A DNA stretch of 64,000 nucleotides from Metridium senile (GCA_949775045.1 OX459104.1:7853427-7917426), one strand, 5' to 3'. Counted from the stretch's first letter, positions 42,156 through 53,410 are shown. Translations and numbers: made by a program. The notes: a model not told the origin generated them from the sequence alone.

Positions 42156-42944
42156 TAACCTGTAATTGATTTATCGTTGAAGATAAAACCTTAGCTGTCA
42201 CTGTTCGTTAGTTTGTTTTCAGGACGCACATTTTATGGCCAATGGTTTGGGAGTTGCACGATTCTGTTCAAATTAGAGACGAAAATGTTAGACCTACTGT
42301 AGGGCTGTCCACAAGTTGCTCCAAAAAATCAAAAACGTTTCTCATAATTTCCCTAAAAAATGCTCAAAGGTTGCTCAAAAAAACAAAAAGTTGCTTAAAA
42401 GTTGCTCAAAAATCTAAAAGTTGCTAAAATAATATAACGTGTTAACATAAATTTAGAATATTTTCTTGGTATTTACAGAAAGGGTTTGTTTTCAAATACT
42501 GTAAAGCCTATTCTCAAACGGTATTTGAATCATTGGAGTAAAAAAAAAATATTTTTTTCTTATTGGGCCTGTTAATTGGTTTGAATTATGTAAATTTAAA
42601 AAATTTAAAAAAAAGTTGCTTGAAAGTGAAAAAGTTGCTCGAAATTGGAAAAGTTGCTCGAAAGAGCAACTTGTGGACAGTCCTAACCTACTGCAACAAG
42701 GTTGATGATGGGGACAAGTTATTGTAAAAAAAAAAAAACCCAGAGAAATTAGGCCTTGTATATGATATGAATAGAGCAAAAACACTACAACCATGAAAAA
42801 AAAAAAAAAAAAGTCACTAACTAATAGTTTCTATTTAGTCACTCATTCAACCAGAAACATCAAATACAAAAGGAAACAATACCTCATTACAACTTTACTT
42901 GTCTTTGATAGTGACTAATAGACACCAAATAAGAACTATTACAC
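42156..42944. other. Spacer between the zinc finger gene and the 51-bp satellite, no gene seen
   Basis: Contains degenerate AAGTTGCTCAAAA repeats at 42310-42430 and their inverse near 42600-42690, ending in GTCCACAAGTTGCTC and GAGCAACTTGTGGAC. It is probably a MITE of about 390 bp (42300-42685). Poly-A tracts follow. Confidence 0.55.
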
Positions 42945-43590
42945 AGTAGCAATTTAATTTTATATCTTGGATATAGTGTTTGCGCTCTATTCCACAGTAG
43001 CAATTTGATTCTATTCCATGGATATAGTGTTTGCGCTCTATTCTACAGTAGCAATTTGATTCTATTTCATGGATATAGTGTTTGCACTCTATTCTACAGT
43101 AGCAATTTGATTCTATTTCAAGGATATAGTGTCTGCACTCTATTCAACAGTAGCAATTTGATTCTATTTCGTGGATATAGTGTTTGTGCTCTATTCTACA
43201 GTAGCAATTTGATTCTATTTCAAGGATATAGTGTCTGCACTCTATTCCACAGTAGCAATTTGATTCTATTTCGTGGATATAGTGTTTGTGCTCTATTCTA
43301 CAGTAGCAATTTGATTCTATTTTATGGATATAGTGTTTGCACTCTATTCTACAGTAGCAATTTGATTCTATTTCAAGGATATAGTGTCTGCACTCTATTC
43401 TACAGTAGCAATTTGATTCTATTTCAAGGATATAGTGTCTGCACTCTATTCAACAGTAGCAATTTGATTCTATTTCGTGGATATAGTGTTTGCGCTCTAT
43501 TCCACAGTAGCAATTTGATTCTATTTCGTGGATATAGTGTTTGTGCTCTATTCTACAGTATCATTTGATTCTATTTCATGGATAGCGTTT
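42945..43590. repeat. 51-bp tandem repeat, ~12 copies
   Basis: The unit contains AGTAGCAATTTGATTCTATT and GGATATAGTGTTTGCGCTCT. As 51 is a multiple of three, one plus-strand frame stays open for 187 codons (43005-43568), but nothing supports it as a protein. Confidence 0.95.
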
Positions 43591-43758
43591 GATCTTTCTC
43601 TCGCTCGTCGCGCCATCTTTTACACTCAGAGTCCCCGAGTCCAGTCCTTGTACATGTCCAATTCCTGACTTTTTATAAGAACTCAAGTTGTTCCATGCTC
43701 TTTTGATTTCAAGTCCACACAGCAATGTATTCTTATATTCATAATGTAATTCTTATAA

Positions 43759-44196
43759 TTACAGCCAAACCTACAGCAGCTACAGAAGTGTTCCTATCGA
43801 GGTTGAAAAACTCGATTTATTCTTCTAAACTTGATTTTAAATTTGTTTTGAAATTTGCATAAATGAATCTTGTAAGTTTCAAAATGCAGACTTCAACCGT
43901 CAACCGATAATGGTCCCGAAATCACGACCTGTGGTCAATAACTGATAATGCTATATATTGTAATAGAATACTTTTTAGTTAGTATTTATAACAATATTTC
44001 TGTAAGCAGACTAGGTTTAGCAAGTTTCCGTTGTCCAAAAAAACATTGACAGTAATGTTTTGATTTGAGGCGGTTTTTGAAACTTACAAGTTTCGATTCA
44101 TTTATGCAAATTTCAAAACAAATTTAAATCTAAGTTTGGAAGAATAAATCGAGCCTTCCAACCTCGATAGGACCGCTTCTGTAGGTTTGGCTGTAA
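43759..44196. mobile_element. Fold-back MITE (~438 bp)
   Basis: TTACAGCCAAACCTACAG at the left and CTGTAGGTTTGGCTGTAA at the right, with pairing through GATTTATTCTTC and TTCATTTATGCAAATTTCAA. A half copy lies at 62860-62995. Confidence 0.85.
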
Positions 44197-44293
44197 ATAG
44201 ACTATAAACAATAGCAATGAAACTGATATAAAATATAAAATCTCAAACTAGATTGAATTGCTCGAGATTTTATATTTTATTGCTCAGTTTCAG

Positions 44294-45321
44294 CACAGGT
44301 AGCCCAAGCTCACTATTTGTGTTGATTTACTATAGAATATATGGGGATTTTTCAGCGTACAATTTTTTGCCTTAATTCTTAATAAAATAAAATGAAACTC
44401 TTACAGTGTCTTTTTGTAGCTCTCATCAACCGTCTGACTGACTTTCAGCGATTTTCGTTGGCATTTAGCTGCCTTTCCCTAACGTGTAGTAAGAGAGAGA
44501 AAGGTAGGAGGTGAAGGCCCCAAAACGGCCTTCGAACTGCTGAACTAATCGCCAAATAATTCCTCGAAAAACACTTCTAGTCCAAATCTTTCTACGCAGC
44601 AGTTCGAAGGGATAAATATTACGAATTACTTGTGATTAAACTCCACACTGAAAGAGAGAAACGGTCGTTTTTTCCCCCTAACATTAATTTTGAATGTCAA
44701 CGTGTTCAGCGTGGTCAGTGATAGACCGACGAAGTACAATAGCTGTCAAGTAATTCGCCCCTGGGAGCGGGGGCGGTTCCTAGTTTTGTCGTACAATTTT
44801 CTACCCTTGCACCCCATGGATAGTGGTTGTTTTTCCTCTGTCCAGTCTCTCTCTGTTTTTTAACGGCTTCGGCTGTCCCAACTCTTTCAGACACAGGTAT
44901 TTTGGTTGTTCGTCGAGCAGTTTTATTCGAACTTCGTGGAGGCTGGCTGCTTCAAAAAAGCCGTTGATTCTAATCCATTGGGATTTTTGCGTGGCATATT
45001 TATCCCTTCGAACTGCTGCGTAGAAAGATTTGGACTAGAAGTGTTTTTCGAGGAATTATTTGGCGATAAGTTCAGCAGTTCGAAGGCCGTTTTGGGGCCT
45101 TTGCCTCCTACCTTTCTCTCTCTTACTACACGTTAGGGAAAGGCAGCTAAATTCCAACGAAAATCGCTGAAAGTCAGTCAGACGGTTGATGAGAGCAACA
45201 AAAAGACACTGTAAGAGTTTCATTTTATTTTATTAAGAATTAAGGCAAAAAATTGTACGTTGAAAAATCACCATATATTCTATAGTAAATCAACACAAAT
45301 AGTGAGCTTGGGCTACCTGTG
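44294..45321. mobile_element. 1028-bp inverted repeat with 326-bp nearly identical arms
   Basis: The left arm is 44294-44619 and the right arm 44996-45321. They match in inverse with only scattered differences, e.g. GCATTTAGCTGCCTTTCCC against GGGAAAGGCAGCTAAATTCC. The 376-bp centre (44620-44995) has no recognisable gene. The outer ends are CACAGGTAGCCCAAGCTC and GAGCTTGGGCTACCTGTG. It lies about 520 bp upstream of the ABHD14 gene. Confidence 0.85.
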
Positions 45322-45845
45322 GTTTCAGTGCTACTTCTTCGGTGAGCATGCTAGAGTGCAAGCAATATAACCGTGAAACAAATAGTGCTGATTAGTACTA
45401 AATAGTGCTAATTAAACAAAAGAAAACAATATAATTAGCATAAAATATCACTATTTAGTACTAATTATGTTGCACACTTTTATTGTTTGTACTCTAGCTC
45501 ATTTTTCGTAAGTTATAAGCTTATACCGTTGCGAAACTATCGAAATTGTGCCACTTTTTAGCCAATTTATGCTCCAAAATAAATCGATAAAGTTCTAGAA
45601 AGCAGCTTTAGACTATAAAATCAATATTATCGAAATTACAAGCGTTTTACCTGAGATTCCTGAACAGAGAAGCTTCGACAAACCAAGTGCCTTTTCCTGT
45701 AACGGTGTAATTTGAAGCGAGTTGGCTGTGCATACAACACAGGAAGCCCGTCCAAAATACTCTGACTTTCCCTATCTGTTTGGGTTCCCTTTGGTAGAGT
45801 GCCGCCATATTGGAATTTGTTCAAGGTCAACATTCCTGAATCTGC

Positions 45846-46613
45846 ATGGCTAACTTACCAATATCTGTGTCTATAAACTGGAAACCTTTCCTACTTGGCT
45901 TTCTCGTCGTTGCTGGATTTATGTACTATTTCTCTGGCTATATACACAATATTTTTCGATTATCCACAAGTACTAAGGCATCGACAATGATAAAAAGTGG
46001 ATATTTTAAATTTGGTGACGTTGACGAAGCAGTTTTTTACCAGCGAATCTCACTCGATAAGCCTAATTTACAGGTCCTTTTGCTACATGGGCAGAAGTTT
46101 ACTTCCGAAAACTGGAAAAACATTGAAACGTTGGAATTCTTGGCGAGAAAAGGGTACGGAGTTGCAGCTGTTGATTTGCCTGGTTTCGGCAAATCAAAAC
46201 TACAAGCAGCCAAATCTCCATCAGAAAATGCGAAATTTTTGAAAGAATTGTTGCAAAAGGTGAATTATCCCAATGTGGTACTTGTTGCTCCTTCAATGAG
46301 CGGATCATTAGCTTTCCCGTTTATATTTGAGGGCGAAAATGTGAAAAGTTTGAAAGGGTTTGTACCGGTTGCACCAGTTGGAACGAAGGCCTTCTCAGAC
46401 GAACAATTCAAAAATCTTACTCTAGCTACAATGGCGATATTTGGCCAGAATGATAAGTTGGGTTTTGTCCCTGGCGCAAAAGAAAAACTTAAATTAATAC
46501 CTGGAGTTGAAATAAAGACTATTGATAATGCAGGACATGCATGCTACCTCGATAAACCTGGAGAGTTTCATATGCTAATGGAGTCATTTCTGGAAAAACT
46601 ACAGAAAAACTAG
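45846..46613 (+). CDS. ABHD14: ABHD14-type alpha/beta hydrolase, membrane-anchored
   Basis: 255 residues, single exon, start MANLPISVSINWK. A hydrophobic segment at 14-30 (PFLLGFLVVAGFMYYFS) is a likely N-terminal membrane anchor, as in ABHD14A; ABHD14B lacks one. The hydrolase fold follows: oxyanion strand LLLHGQKFTSENW (78-90), VDLPGFGKS (109-117), nucleophile elbow APSMSG with Ser150, acid Asp203 in FGQNDKLG, and His231 in AGHACYLDKP. The PSxSG elbow and GHxCYLDKP block are signatures of this family. ABHD14B has been reported to act as a lysine deacetylase; whether this protein does is unknown. The gene is slightly shorter than human ABHD14A (~271 residues) and looks complete. Confidence 0.92.
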   Translation: MANLPISVSINWKPFLLGFLVVAGFMYYFSGYIHNIFRLSTSTKASTMIKSGYFKFGDVDEAVFYQRISLDKPNLQVLLLHGQKFTSENWKNIETLEFLARKGYGVAAVDLPGFGKSKLQAAKSPSENAKFLKELLQKVNYPNVVLVAPSMSGSLAFPFIFEGENVKSLKGFVPVAPVGTKAFSDEQFKNLTLATMAIFGQNDKLGFVPGAKEKLKLIPGVEIKTIDNAGHACYLDKPGEFHMLMESFLEKLQKN

Positions 46614-46910
46614 TGGAAAGTTTTACACTTGTGTTCACCATGGGTATTAATCCACGTTTTCAAAAACATTGTGCAAAAGGAAATCTGAAATGGAACAACG
46701 TTCTTTTGAATGAATTCGCTTTTATCACGGGCCGCCATATTGGTTGAAACAATAGGTTTTGAATCCCTTGGGTCCCCTGGACCTCGCTTTCATGCGTTTC
46801 AGAACATTCCAAACAAAGGTTTTCGCTCTCATGGGAATAAACATGGCCGTTGTGTGATAAAGGCCCATTACAGTGGTCGTAAATTGGCTGAGGTTGGCTG
46901 CAGATAGAGG

Positions 46911-47099
46911 TACAGTGGAACGCCGTGAATACAGCCTTTGAAGGGACAGCCCAAAGTGGCTGTATTAACAAGATGGCCATTAAGTAGGTAAATTTTATAG
47001 AAAATGTATGGCCATGCATTTCGTTGGGACCTAAAAAACTTGCCACATTAACTGGGTGGGTGTATTAAGCGGGTGGCCGTAAGGCGGTGTTCCACTGCA
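46911..47099. mobile_element. MITE with TACAGTGGAAC ends
   Basis: TACAGTGGAACGCCG at the left and CGGTGTTCCACTGCA at the right. The subterminal regions carry GGGTGTATTAAGCGG and similar words typical of a widespread invertebrate element. Confidence 0.75.
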
Positions 47100-47177
47100 T
47101 AGAATACGTATAGGAATAAATTTGGGACTTTTTATTGTGGCCGCCTAATAGAGGGTGACTGCTTAATGGGTGACCAC

Positions 47178-47441
47178 TTACAGTGCTACTACTGAAACCG
47201 GTGCCACCAAAACATGATTATCCAATCACGATCGAGAACATGAACAATAGAATTTCTACAAATACTTGACTTTTTTGCTTAAAATGCTAATAATTTTCAT
47301 TATTTGTGAACGGAATAGATAAAGATTGAATAAGAAACATCTTAGCCTGTGAGAACCTTCAACAAGTAATTTGTTTGATCTCAAAAACTATTTATTTTGA
47401 CATTTGTTTGGGTGGCCCCGGTTTCAGTAGTCGCACTGTAA
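47178..47441. mobile_element. MITE, TTACAGTGCGAC family, outside the GPCR cluster
   Basis: The left end is TTACAGTGCTACTACTGAAA and the right end TTTCAGTAGTCGCACTGTAA, with GGTGCCACC and GGTGGCCCC just inside. The interior matches the copies upstream of the receptor genes. The element is therefore dispersed and not specific to receptors. Confidence 0.9.
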
Positions 47442-47618
47442 AATGTTTCCCAGTAGTTTTTTAATGACCACACTTCCAATTTTCATTTAGCAAATTGATC
47501 AACTTTCCCTGATCTGATCTGATGTATTTTGCACCAGATACAAAGCATAGATTTAAGTTTTGATTGATGTCAATTTCAACTCAATTGGTGTTGCTATGAC
47601 AACTTAAATTAATGTGAA

Positions 47619-48116
47619 ACAAAGATGGCAGAAATAGGTTTTTCTAAAATATCTCGCATTTTCGATGAGCTTCAGAAAAATGACTATATAGGTGATAAAC
47701 TTCACATCCATGCACTATTATTCTGACAATAATTAGGATGTTTGATTAGAGCGATTTCAAATAAATCGCAAACAGAATGTTTTTGCAAATTATTCAAAAT
47801 CGCTCTCATCAAACATTTTGATTAACAGTGCATTAATGTGACATTCACAGTGCTGCTAATTCAACCAGGGCCACCTCAAGTTTATTAGCCAATCACTTTA
47901 ATTTTTCTCCTTATCAGCCAATCAAATTATAGACCCGAATTGACTTGAAGGATCGTCTATGTCTGGTTCTTTTGTTCTTAAGCTCAAACGTGATTGGCTA
48001 ATAAACTCGGGGTGGCCCCAGTTGAATTAGCAGCACTGTAATACCTATAGTCATTTTTCTGAAGCTCATCGAAAATGCAAGATATTTTAGAAAAACTTAT
48101 TTCTGCCATCTTTTAA
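47619..48116. mobile_element. MITE with 70-bp ends, hosting other elements
   Basis: AAAGATGGCAGAAATA at the left is matched by TATTTCTGCCATCTTT at the right, over about 70 bp. Inside are a smaller inverted pair (GGATGTTTGATTAGAGCGAT and inverse, ~47730-47822) and the MITE at 47844-48041. Confidence 0.85.
47844..48041. mobile_element. MITE, ACAGTGCTGCTAATTCAAC type
   Basis: Ends TTCACAGTGCTGCTAATTCA and TGAATTAGCAGCACTGTAA; subterminal GGGCCACC and GGTGGCCCC. It shares its end architecture with the receptor-unit MITE but has a different interior (TTTATTAGCCAATCAC and inverse). Confidence 0.9.
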
Positions 48117-48366
48117 AATGAGAAATTATTATGATAATAGAGATTCATAGGTATATATATATGATTATCATTACAAGAATCTAATGCACAAAGATGTATA
48201 TTTATAGTTTTTAGAACAGTTTCGTATAACCCACTTTTAACATGTGAATGAGCATGTGTAGAATAACATGCTAATGAGGTGTGCATGTTAATGTATGCCT
48301 TTATTTTGCTTCCATGAGCCAAGAGCCACTGATTTAATTTACATTATAAAACTCATGATTGAATAA

Positions 48367-48570
48367 TTACAGTGCGAATCACAAAACCGTGGGCACCTAG
48401 AAATATTTTAGAAATCTTTTTTTGTTTGTTGAACAACTCAGAAAGAAGTTTGACTGATGTGTAGTATGATAAACGTTTTGTAGTTAGAGTTGTTTGTGAG
48501 TTGTTCAACGAACAATAAACGATTTCTTAAATATTTCTAGGTGCCCACGGTTTTGTGATTCGCACTGTAA
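48367..48570. mobile_element. Palindromic MITE, ACAGTGCGAATCACAAAACC type
   Basis: TTACAGTGCGAATCACAAAA and its exact inverse at the other end. The arms pair through GTGGGCACCTAGAAATATTT. Total 204 bp. Confidence 0.92.
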
Positions 48571-48609
48571 TGAGAACTTGACCAAAGAAAACATGACTAT
48601 GGTAATATA

Positions 48610-48820
48610 ATGAAATTTGTAACCCGTAAAAAAATGTTGACTTCACTTTACACTCTGTTACTCGAACGAAGGGCTAAAGCTTGAAACGTTATTTAAGTTA
48701 AGTCAACATTTTTTACAGTGTTTCAAATTTCATTATATTACTTATATATCATTTATATCAAACACCAACGCAGCCTATACTGAGTATATTAGTTTACTCG
48801 CTAGTTTCCATTCATGACGA
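48610..48820. repeat. Dispersed repeat with CGAAGGGCTAAAGC...GAAACGT
   Basis: Contains CGAAGGGCTAAAGCTTGAAA, then CATTTTTTACAGTGT and TTACTCGCTAGTTTCCATT. Related copies are at 51520-51660 and, in both orientations, at 52600-52850. A type of element common in cnidarian genomes; its class is not clear to me. Confidence 0.7.
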
Positions 48821-49493
48821 GTGTTGCTTATCTGATAAAACACTAGTGTTGTATATCCTGATTTGCATAAGTTTTACTTGAAATTTCTAGGCGAGATTTA
48901 CGTTTAATCTTGAACATTTTGGTAAACCAGAGGTTATTTAAGTTGTTTACAACATTCCCTCAGTGTTGTATTGGCTATATACAATCACATGCCTTTGGCT
49001 TGTGATTGTATCTGTTGATACACTCATGCTGTGAACATTATTTCAGCATTCTTATCTATGAGAATTATTACTTACATTACATGTTACATTTTGTATGCTC
49101 CAAAAAGGATAATACTAGGAGAAAAGGGCACTTTATTGCCTATAGCTGCAGTGGCAGATCTAGGAATATTTTAGGGGGGGGGGGGGGGGGATGAATGTGA
49201 AGCATATATTTTGGTATTTGTGCATTGTTCATATGTTACTCATCAAATAAAACACATGAGCTGGTTCTACTAATGACAGATGAAGATAATTTTGTGTGAT
49301 TATGCAAAATAGAAAGTGATTATTTTTGATCGATGAATGAAAAGTAGGCTTTATATAAGTTACTGTCAAGAGTAAAGTAAAATAAACAAATGGAATATTT
49401 ATAAAAATGAGTCAATAAATATACAATTAAATAAATCAATAGATAAAAGAAAAAAATATCTTGGTTTCTTAAACTATATTATTTCTTTTAGTA

Positions 49494-49725
49494 AAAAAGA
49501 GTGAGGGAGGGGAGGAAGAGTGAAGGAGGGGAGGAAGAGTGAAGGAGGGGAGGAAGAGTGAGGGAGGGGAGGAAGAGTGAGGGAGGGGAGGAAAAGTGAG
49601 GGAGGGGAGGAAGAGTGAGGGAGGAGAGGAAGAGTGAGGGAGGAAGAGTGAGGGAGGGGAGGAAGAGTGAGGGAGACAGGGGAGGAAGAGTGAGGGAGGG
49701 AATGGTGAGGGGAAAAAATGAGCCT
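49494..49725. repeat. Purine-rich 19/20-bp minisatellite
   Basis: About eleven copies of GGGAGGGGAGGAAGAGTGAG with small variations. A poly-G run precedes it at 49174-49190. The opposite-strand reading frame is low-complexity and not a gene. Confidence 0.9.
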
Positions 49726-50059
49726 AGTCCCTCTCTTGTAGCAGCACAGGAAACCCAAATCCAAATTAGATTACAGAGATGCCTGTGGAGAAGGCTAGGA
49801 AGATCACAAGACTAAAGTTCAAAGTCAAGACTGAATTTATCAAGATTCTTTTATTTATAAAGGCCTACCTAGACTTGAAACCATTGTTTTGTGATCATCA
49901 AAGCAACCCAGGGCAAACCAGGGCCCTCTCCCCACCCAAAAGCGAAGGGAGAGGGCCTGGGAATAAGGATCATCAAAGCAAATTTGGGAAAGGTCTATTA
50001 TTAATCTTAAACTGTAAATAATGATTTACCAAAAATAAATTACAGACGAGTAATCCTAA

Positions 50060-50460
50060 ATCCTCGTTGGTTTTTGGTCAATAATCCATATCGAGTGGGA
50101 CATTGGGGTTTGCGGTAATGTGGTATTGGCCATTTTTTAATGCGGTAAAAGGAAAAATTCTTTGCGGTAATGCGGGATTTAGGATACCTGCGTTATGCGA
50201 TATTTATCCTTGTTTTAAGCGGTATTTCGGTGAAATAAGCAAAATCTAGCAGTAATGTGGGATTTAGAATTCCTGCGGTATGCGATATTAACGGTTTTTG
50301 TTTTTGGATGTTTTTGGTACGTATGGATGGTGAAAAAAACGAAAACGTTTAATGACCTGTGATTTTAATTAAATGTTGTGCGGTATGTTGCGGTAATGCG
50401 GGATTTTTAAAGAATTTTTGCGGTATTGCGGTATTTCCAACCCAAATTTCCTTTTTCCAT
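50060..50460. repeat. Degenerate GCGGTAATGCGGGATTT repeats
   Basis: About eight scattered copies of TGCGGTAATGCGGGATTT-like words within 400 bp, mostly in one orientation. Origin unclear; I see no coding sequence here. Confidence 0.6.
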
Positions 50461-51197
50461 ATAATAGGACAGCACCCCAGGGAAAATATCAACATAGAGG
50501 GAAGCATATTGAATGTCATGTGATGTTAATAGAATAATAGTACTTTAATCATTTCATTAAAACATTACAAATTATAATATGGCTACGATAGTACGCATGC
50601 TCTGATTGGCTGATTTCTGCTCTGAGATTTTCCCATCTCAGACTGTTACCATGACAACGGTCCAATTTTTGTATTTTTTTCAGACCGGGAAATTCAAAAC
50701 AACTTGTAAAGTATTACAATAAATATTTTGTTACAGTTTTTCATACTAGCTGCAAAGTGTTTGTTTTAGCCAGTTTAGTGTGTGTTTTCCCAATAATAAT
50801 ATTGTCTCCCCTCTCCCTCCCCCAGAGCCAGCTATACATGCTAGTGTACATTTAGCACATATTGTCCTTGTCCAACTAACCACATGTTCACATTGCATTA
50901 TTAGATGGTCAATCTTATCAAAAATAATCAGTCAACACCTTTGATATTGTGATTGGCAGCAGTTAAAAATGGCTTTTACATTGATTTTACAATGTTACTC
51001 AACTAGATTAGCTTTTTAGGGTTTTTTTAGAAAAAATTAATTGTAATTATAATGTATGTACAATTTTTGACAGATTAAGCTGTGAGCATTTATAACTATG
51101 GGGTAAACAATCAAAGAGATGGAGAGACAATCTCTGCAAAAACTAGTTGTTACTGTAATGAGCATGCTTTTTGGGCTTTAAAATTATTTGTTTTTAA

Positions 51198-51238
51198 ACC
51201 CCCCCCCACCCCCCCCCCCCCCCCCCCCCCCCCCCCCA
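51198..51238. repeat. Poly-C tract
   Basis: About 40 cytosines with one or two adenines. Such a run is prone to sequencing error, so its exact length is doubtful. Confidence 0.85.
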
Positions 51239-51519
51239 TGTTAACTGAGTGGGAGATGATAGTGACAAAGTTAAGTTGAATTAGGGTAAAATAGAGAAAA
51301 CCATAAGTGTCTCACTAGTTTTTGCCAAGATTTGTGGTAAAAGAAATATTGAATATTTTGGTTATGGACTTTTTGAATTGTGTTTTTGTCAGAAGAATTC
51401 GAGTTTAACTCAAAATGAGTAAAATGATTAAACTGGGTTGTATTTATAACTTTAACTGAATACACCAGTTTTGAGTTCTGGATAGCACAGCCTAATTAAG
51501 CCTCAAATTTTACTCTTTT

Positions 51520-51660
51520 TACTCCAATGAAGGGCTAAAGCTCGAAACGTCAGTAAAGTTAACTCAACATTTTTTACAGTGTTACAAATTTCATTATATT
51601 ACCTATTGTTTATATCAAACACCGATGTAGCCCATACTAGTTTACTCGCTAGTTTCCATT
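51520..51660. repeat. Dispersed repeat with CGAAGGGCTAAAGC, second copy
   Basis: Reads GAAGGGCTAAAGCTCGAAAC, then CATTTTTTACAGTGTTAC and CTAGTTTACTCGCTAG, as at 48.6 kb. Confidence 0.7.
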
Positions 51661-51870
51661 TAGGCCTCAATTATAGGTAAATTAGTCAAAGAGTAGACCA
51701 GATAAAACCTGTGGATTGTTTAATGTTTGCATTCCTTGCCTTATCACAGGCTGTACTAAATACAAACTAATATATCACATACTATCCGCAGGGCTAATCT
51801 TGAGTAGTGCAGAGTTCAAAACTGGAGTACTGATGCCCAACAGTCCTTTTAACAGTTCTTGTCGAACAAG

Positions 51871-52455
51871 CTCAGCCTCGATAGTGTGTAATATATACTT
51901 TAGACAATTAGCCTTTTTCATATCATGCAAGGGACTGGAATCAAATTTTTCAAAATTAATTTAATTCAAAAATTAATAAACTTCACACGAAAGAACAAAT
52001 ACAAATTAGTAAGAATTGAAAGTTGGAACAAGTTTGCGCAAATTGCAACAAAATTATGGTACTTTAATTTTTTTTTCGAAAATACAAAGAATGTATGGTT
52101 TGGAAGGACGTTTTGGAAGACACCATACATTTCTCTGTAATTTTGGCACACTTTGGATGTTCATAATTTTTTTATTCATTTAGTCAAACGTTCTGAAACT
52201 TGGTCAATGAGCTTATATTTGGTTACTCTCCCATGACACAGGGTTATTTTTTCTGGAACCATAATTAAATTAGTTTTTCACACTCGTACCCAGTCCCTTG
52301 CTCGATATGGAAAAGGCCAATTGACTGCAGTTTGCGATAATCTAAGGAATGTAGGACACCTTATTAAACAATTGCAGCACTTAAGAATTCCTTGGGCTGT
52401 AGTCAAATTCTAAAGAATATGTATTACACTCTATCTAGGCTGAGGTTGATGTATG
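51871..52455. mobile_element. MITE, CAGCCTCGATAG family, split by a second element
   Basis: The left piece CTCAGCCTCGATAGTGTGTA (51871-51908) and the right piece (52319-52455, with GGGCTGTAGTCAAATT and TATCTAGGCTGAGG) are the two ends of one element. The insertion at 51909-52318 separates them. Confidence 0.75.
51909..52318. mobile_element. MITE, GCAAGGGACTGG family, copy A
   Basis: The left end (TTTTTCATATC, then GCAAGGGACTGG) is matched by CCAGTCCCTTGCTCGATATG near the right end. A ~90% similar copy of about 405 bp is at 54748-55153. Confidence 0.85.
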
Positions 52456-52492
52456 AGAACTATGAAACAGTCTATTTGCTAAAAGCTTGGTA

Positions 52493-52983
52493 TTACAGTG
52501 CGGATACTCCAAACCAGGACCACTTCGGCAAAACCGTCCAATTAAAAAACATGTAAACCAGACAGAGATTGAACTGATAACAGCATAAAAAGAAACTAGC
52601 GAGTAAACTAGTATAGGCTGCGTCGGTGTTTGATATAAACGATAGGTAATATAATGAAATTTGTAACACCGTAAAAAATGTTAACTTAACTTTACTAATG
52701 TTTCGAGCTTTAGCCCTTCGTTAGAGTAAAAGAGTTAGACTAAGAGAGATACTGAGTATACAATGTTAAAGCTCGAAACGTCAGTAAAGTTAAGTTAACA
52801 TTTTTTACAATGTTACAAATTTCATTATATTATTATATTACCTATCGTTGATAACAGCATAATATAAGCCAATCAAATTATAGTGTTCTCAAGCTCATAA
52901 CATTCTTGAACTGAAAGCTGCAATATGATTGGTTGATTATCAATTCATTTAAAGTGGTCCCGGTTGGAGTGTCCGCACTGTAA
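52493..52983. mobile_element. MITE, ACAGTGCGGATACTCC type, hosting another repeat
   Basis: Ends TTACAGTGCGGATACTCCAA and TTGGAGTGTCCGCACTGTAA, with GGACCAC and GTGGTCC inside. The middle (about 52600-52850) is occupied by an inverted pair of the CGAAGGGCTAAAGC repeat. Confidence 0.88.
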
Positions 52984-53276
52984 ATTTATAAATAAAATAA
53001 ATTTGAATCTTTTTACTTCTTATGAATACTAGAGTTACTAGAATTGTTTTCTTTAACTAGCTGAAAAATATTATTAATAGACCTGTATCATGCAAGCTTG
53101 ACATTATTACATTTTTGATTTAAAAGGAAAATAATTTACTATCAAATTTGTAACATTGACATTAGTAAAATTGCATATTTTCGTAAAGATTGCCCTTCAA
53201 TTGATGAAGATAGGATTTTTAAGTAAGAATTTGTGTGGAATTTTTGTAAAGAAATGAATATATAGACTGATAATAA

Positions 53277-53410
53277 GCAATTATTGGATGAGGTTGAGCA
53301 TGATATCGTAAATTATCAAGACCGAGGTCTGTGTTATCTGCTGAAGCCTCCTGGCTGAGTCGAGGTCTTGATAATTTATGATATCATGCGAAAACCGAAT
53401 TCAATAATTG
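53277..53410. mobile_element. Hairpin MITE with AAGACCGAGGTCT
   Basis: GCATGATATCGTAAATTATC and its inverse GATAATTTATGATATCATGC bound a loop containing GACCGAGGTCT; the outermost words CAATTATTGGAT and ATTCAATAATTG also pair. Related to the hairpin at 22.8 kb. Confidence 0.8.

Noticed and set aside
43005..43568. 187-codon frame as a gene
   Set aside because: Pure tandem repeat of 51 bp; no start context, domain or flanking signal.
46660..47046. 128-codon minus-strand frame 3' of ABHD14
   Set aside because: Its first third lies in the TACAGTGGAAC MITE and the rest has no recognisable domain.
49474..49764. Minus-strand Ser/Pro/Leu-rich frame
   Set aside because: Translation of the purine-rich minisatellite; no other support.
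51198..51238. Regulatory G-quadruplex
   Set aside because: The poly-C run could form one on the opposite strand, but its length is unreliable and no nearby gene needs it.
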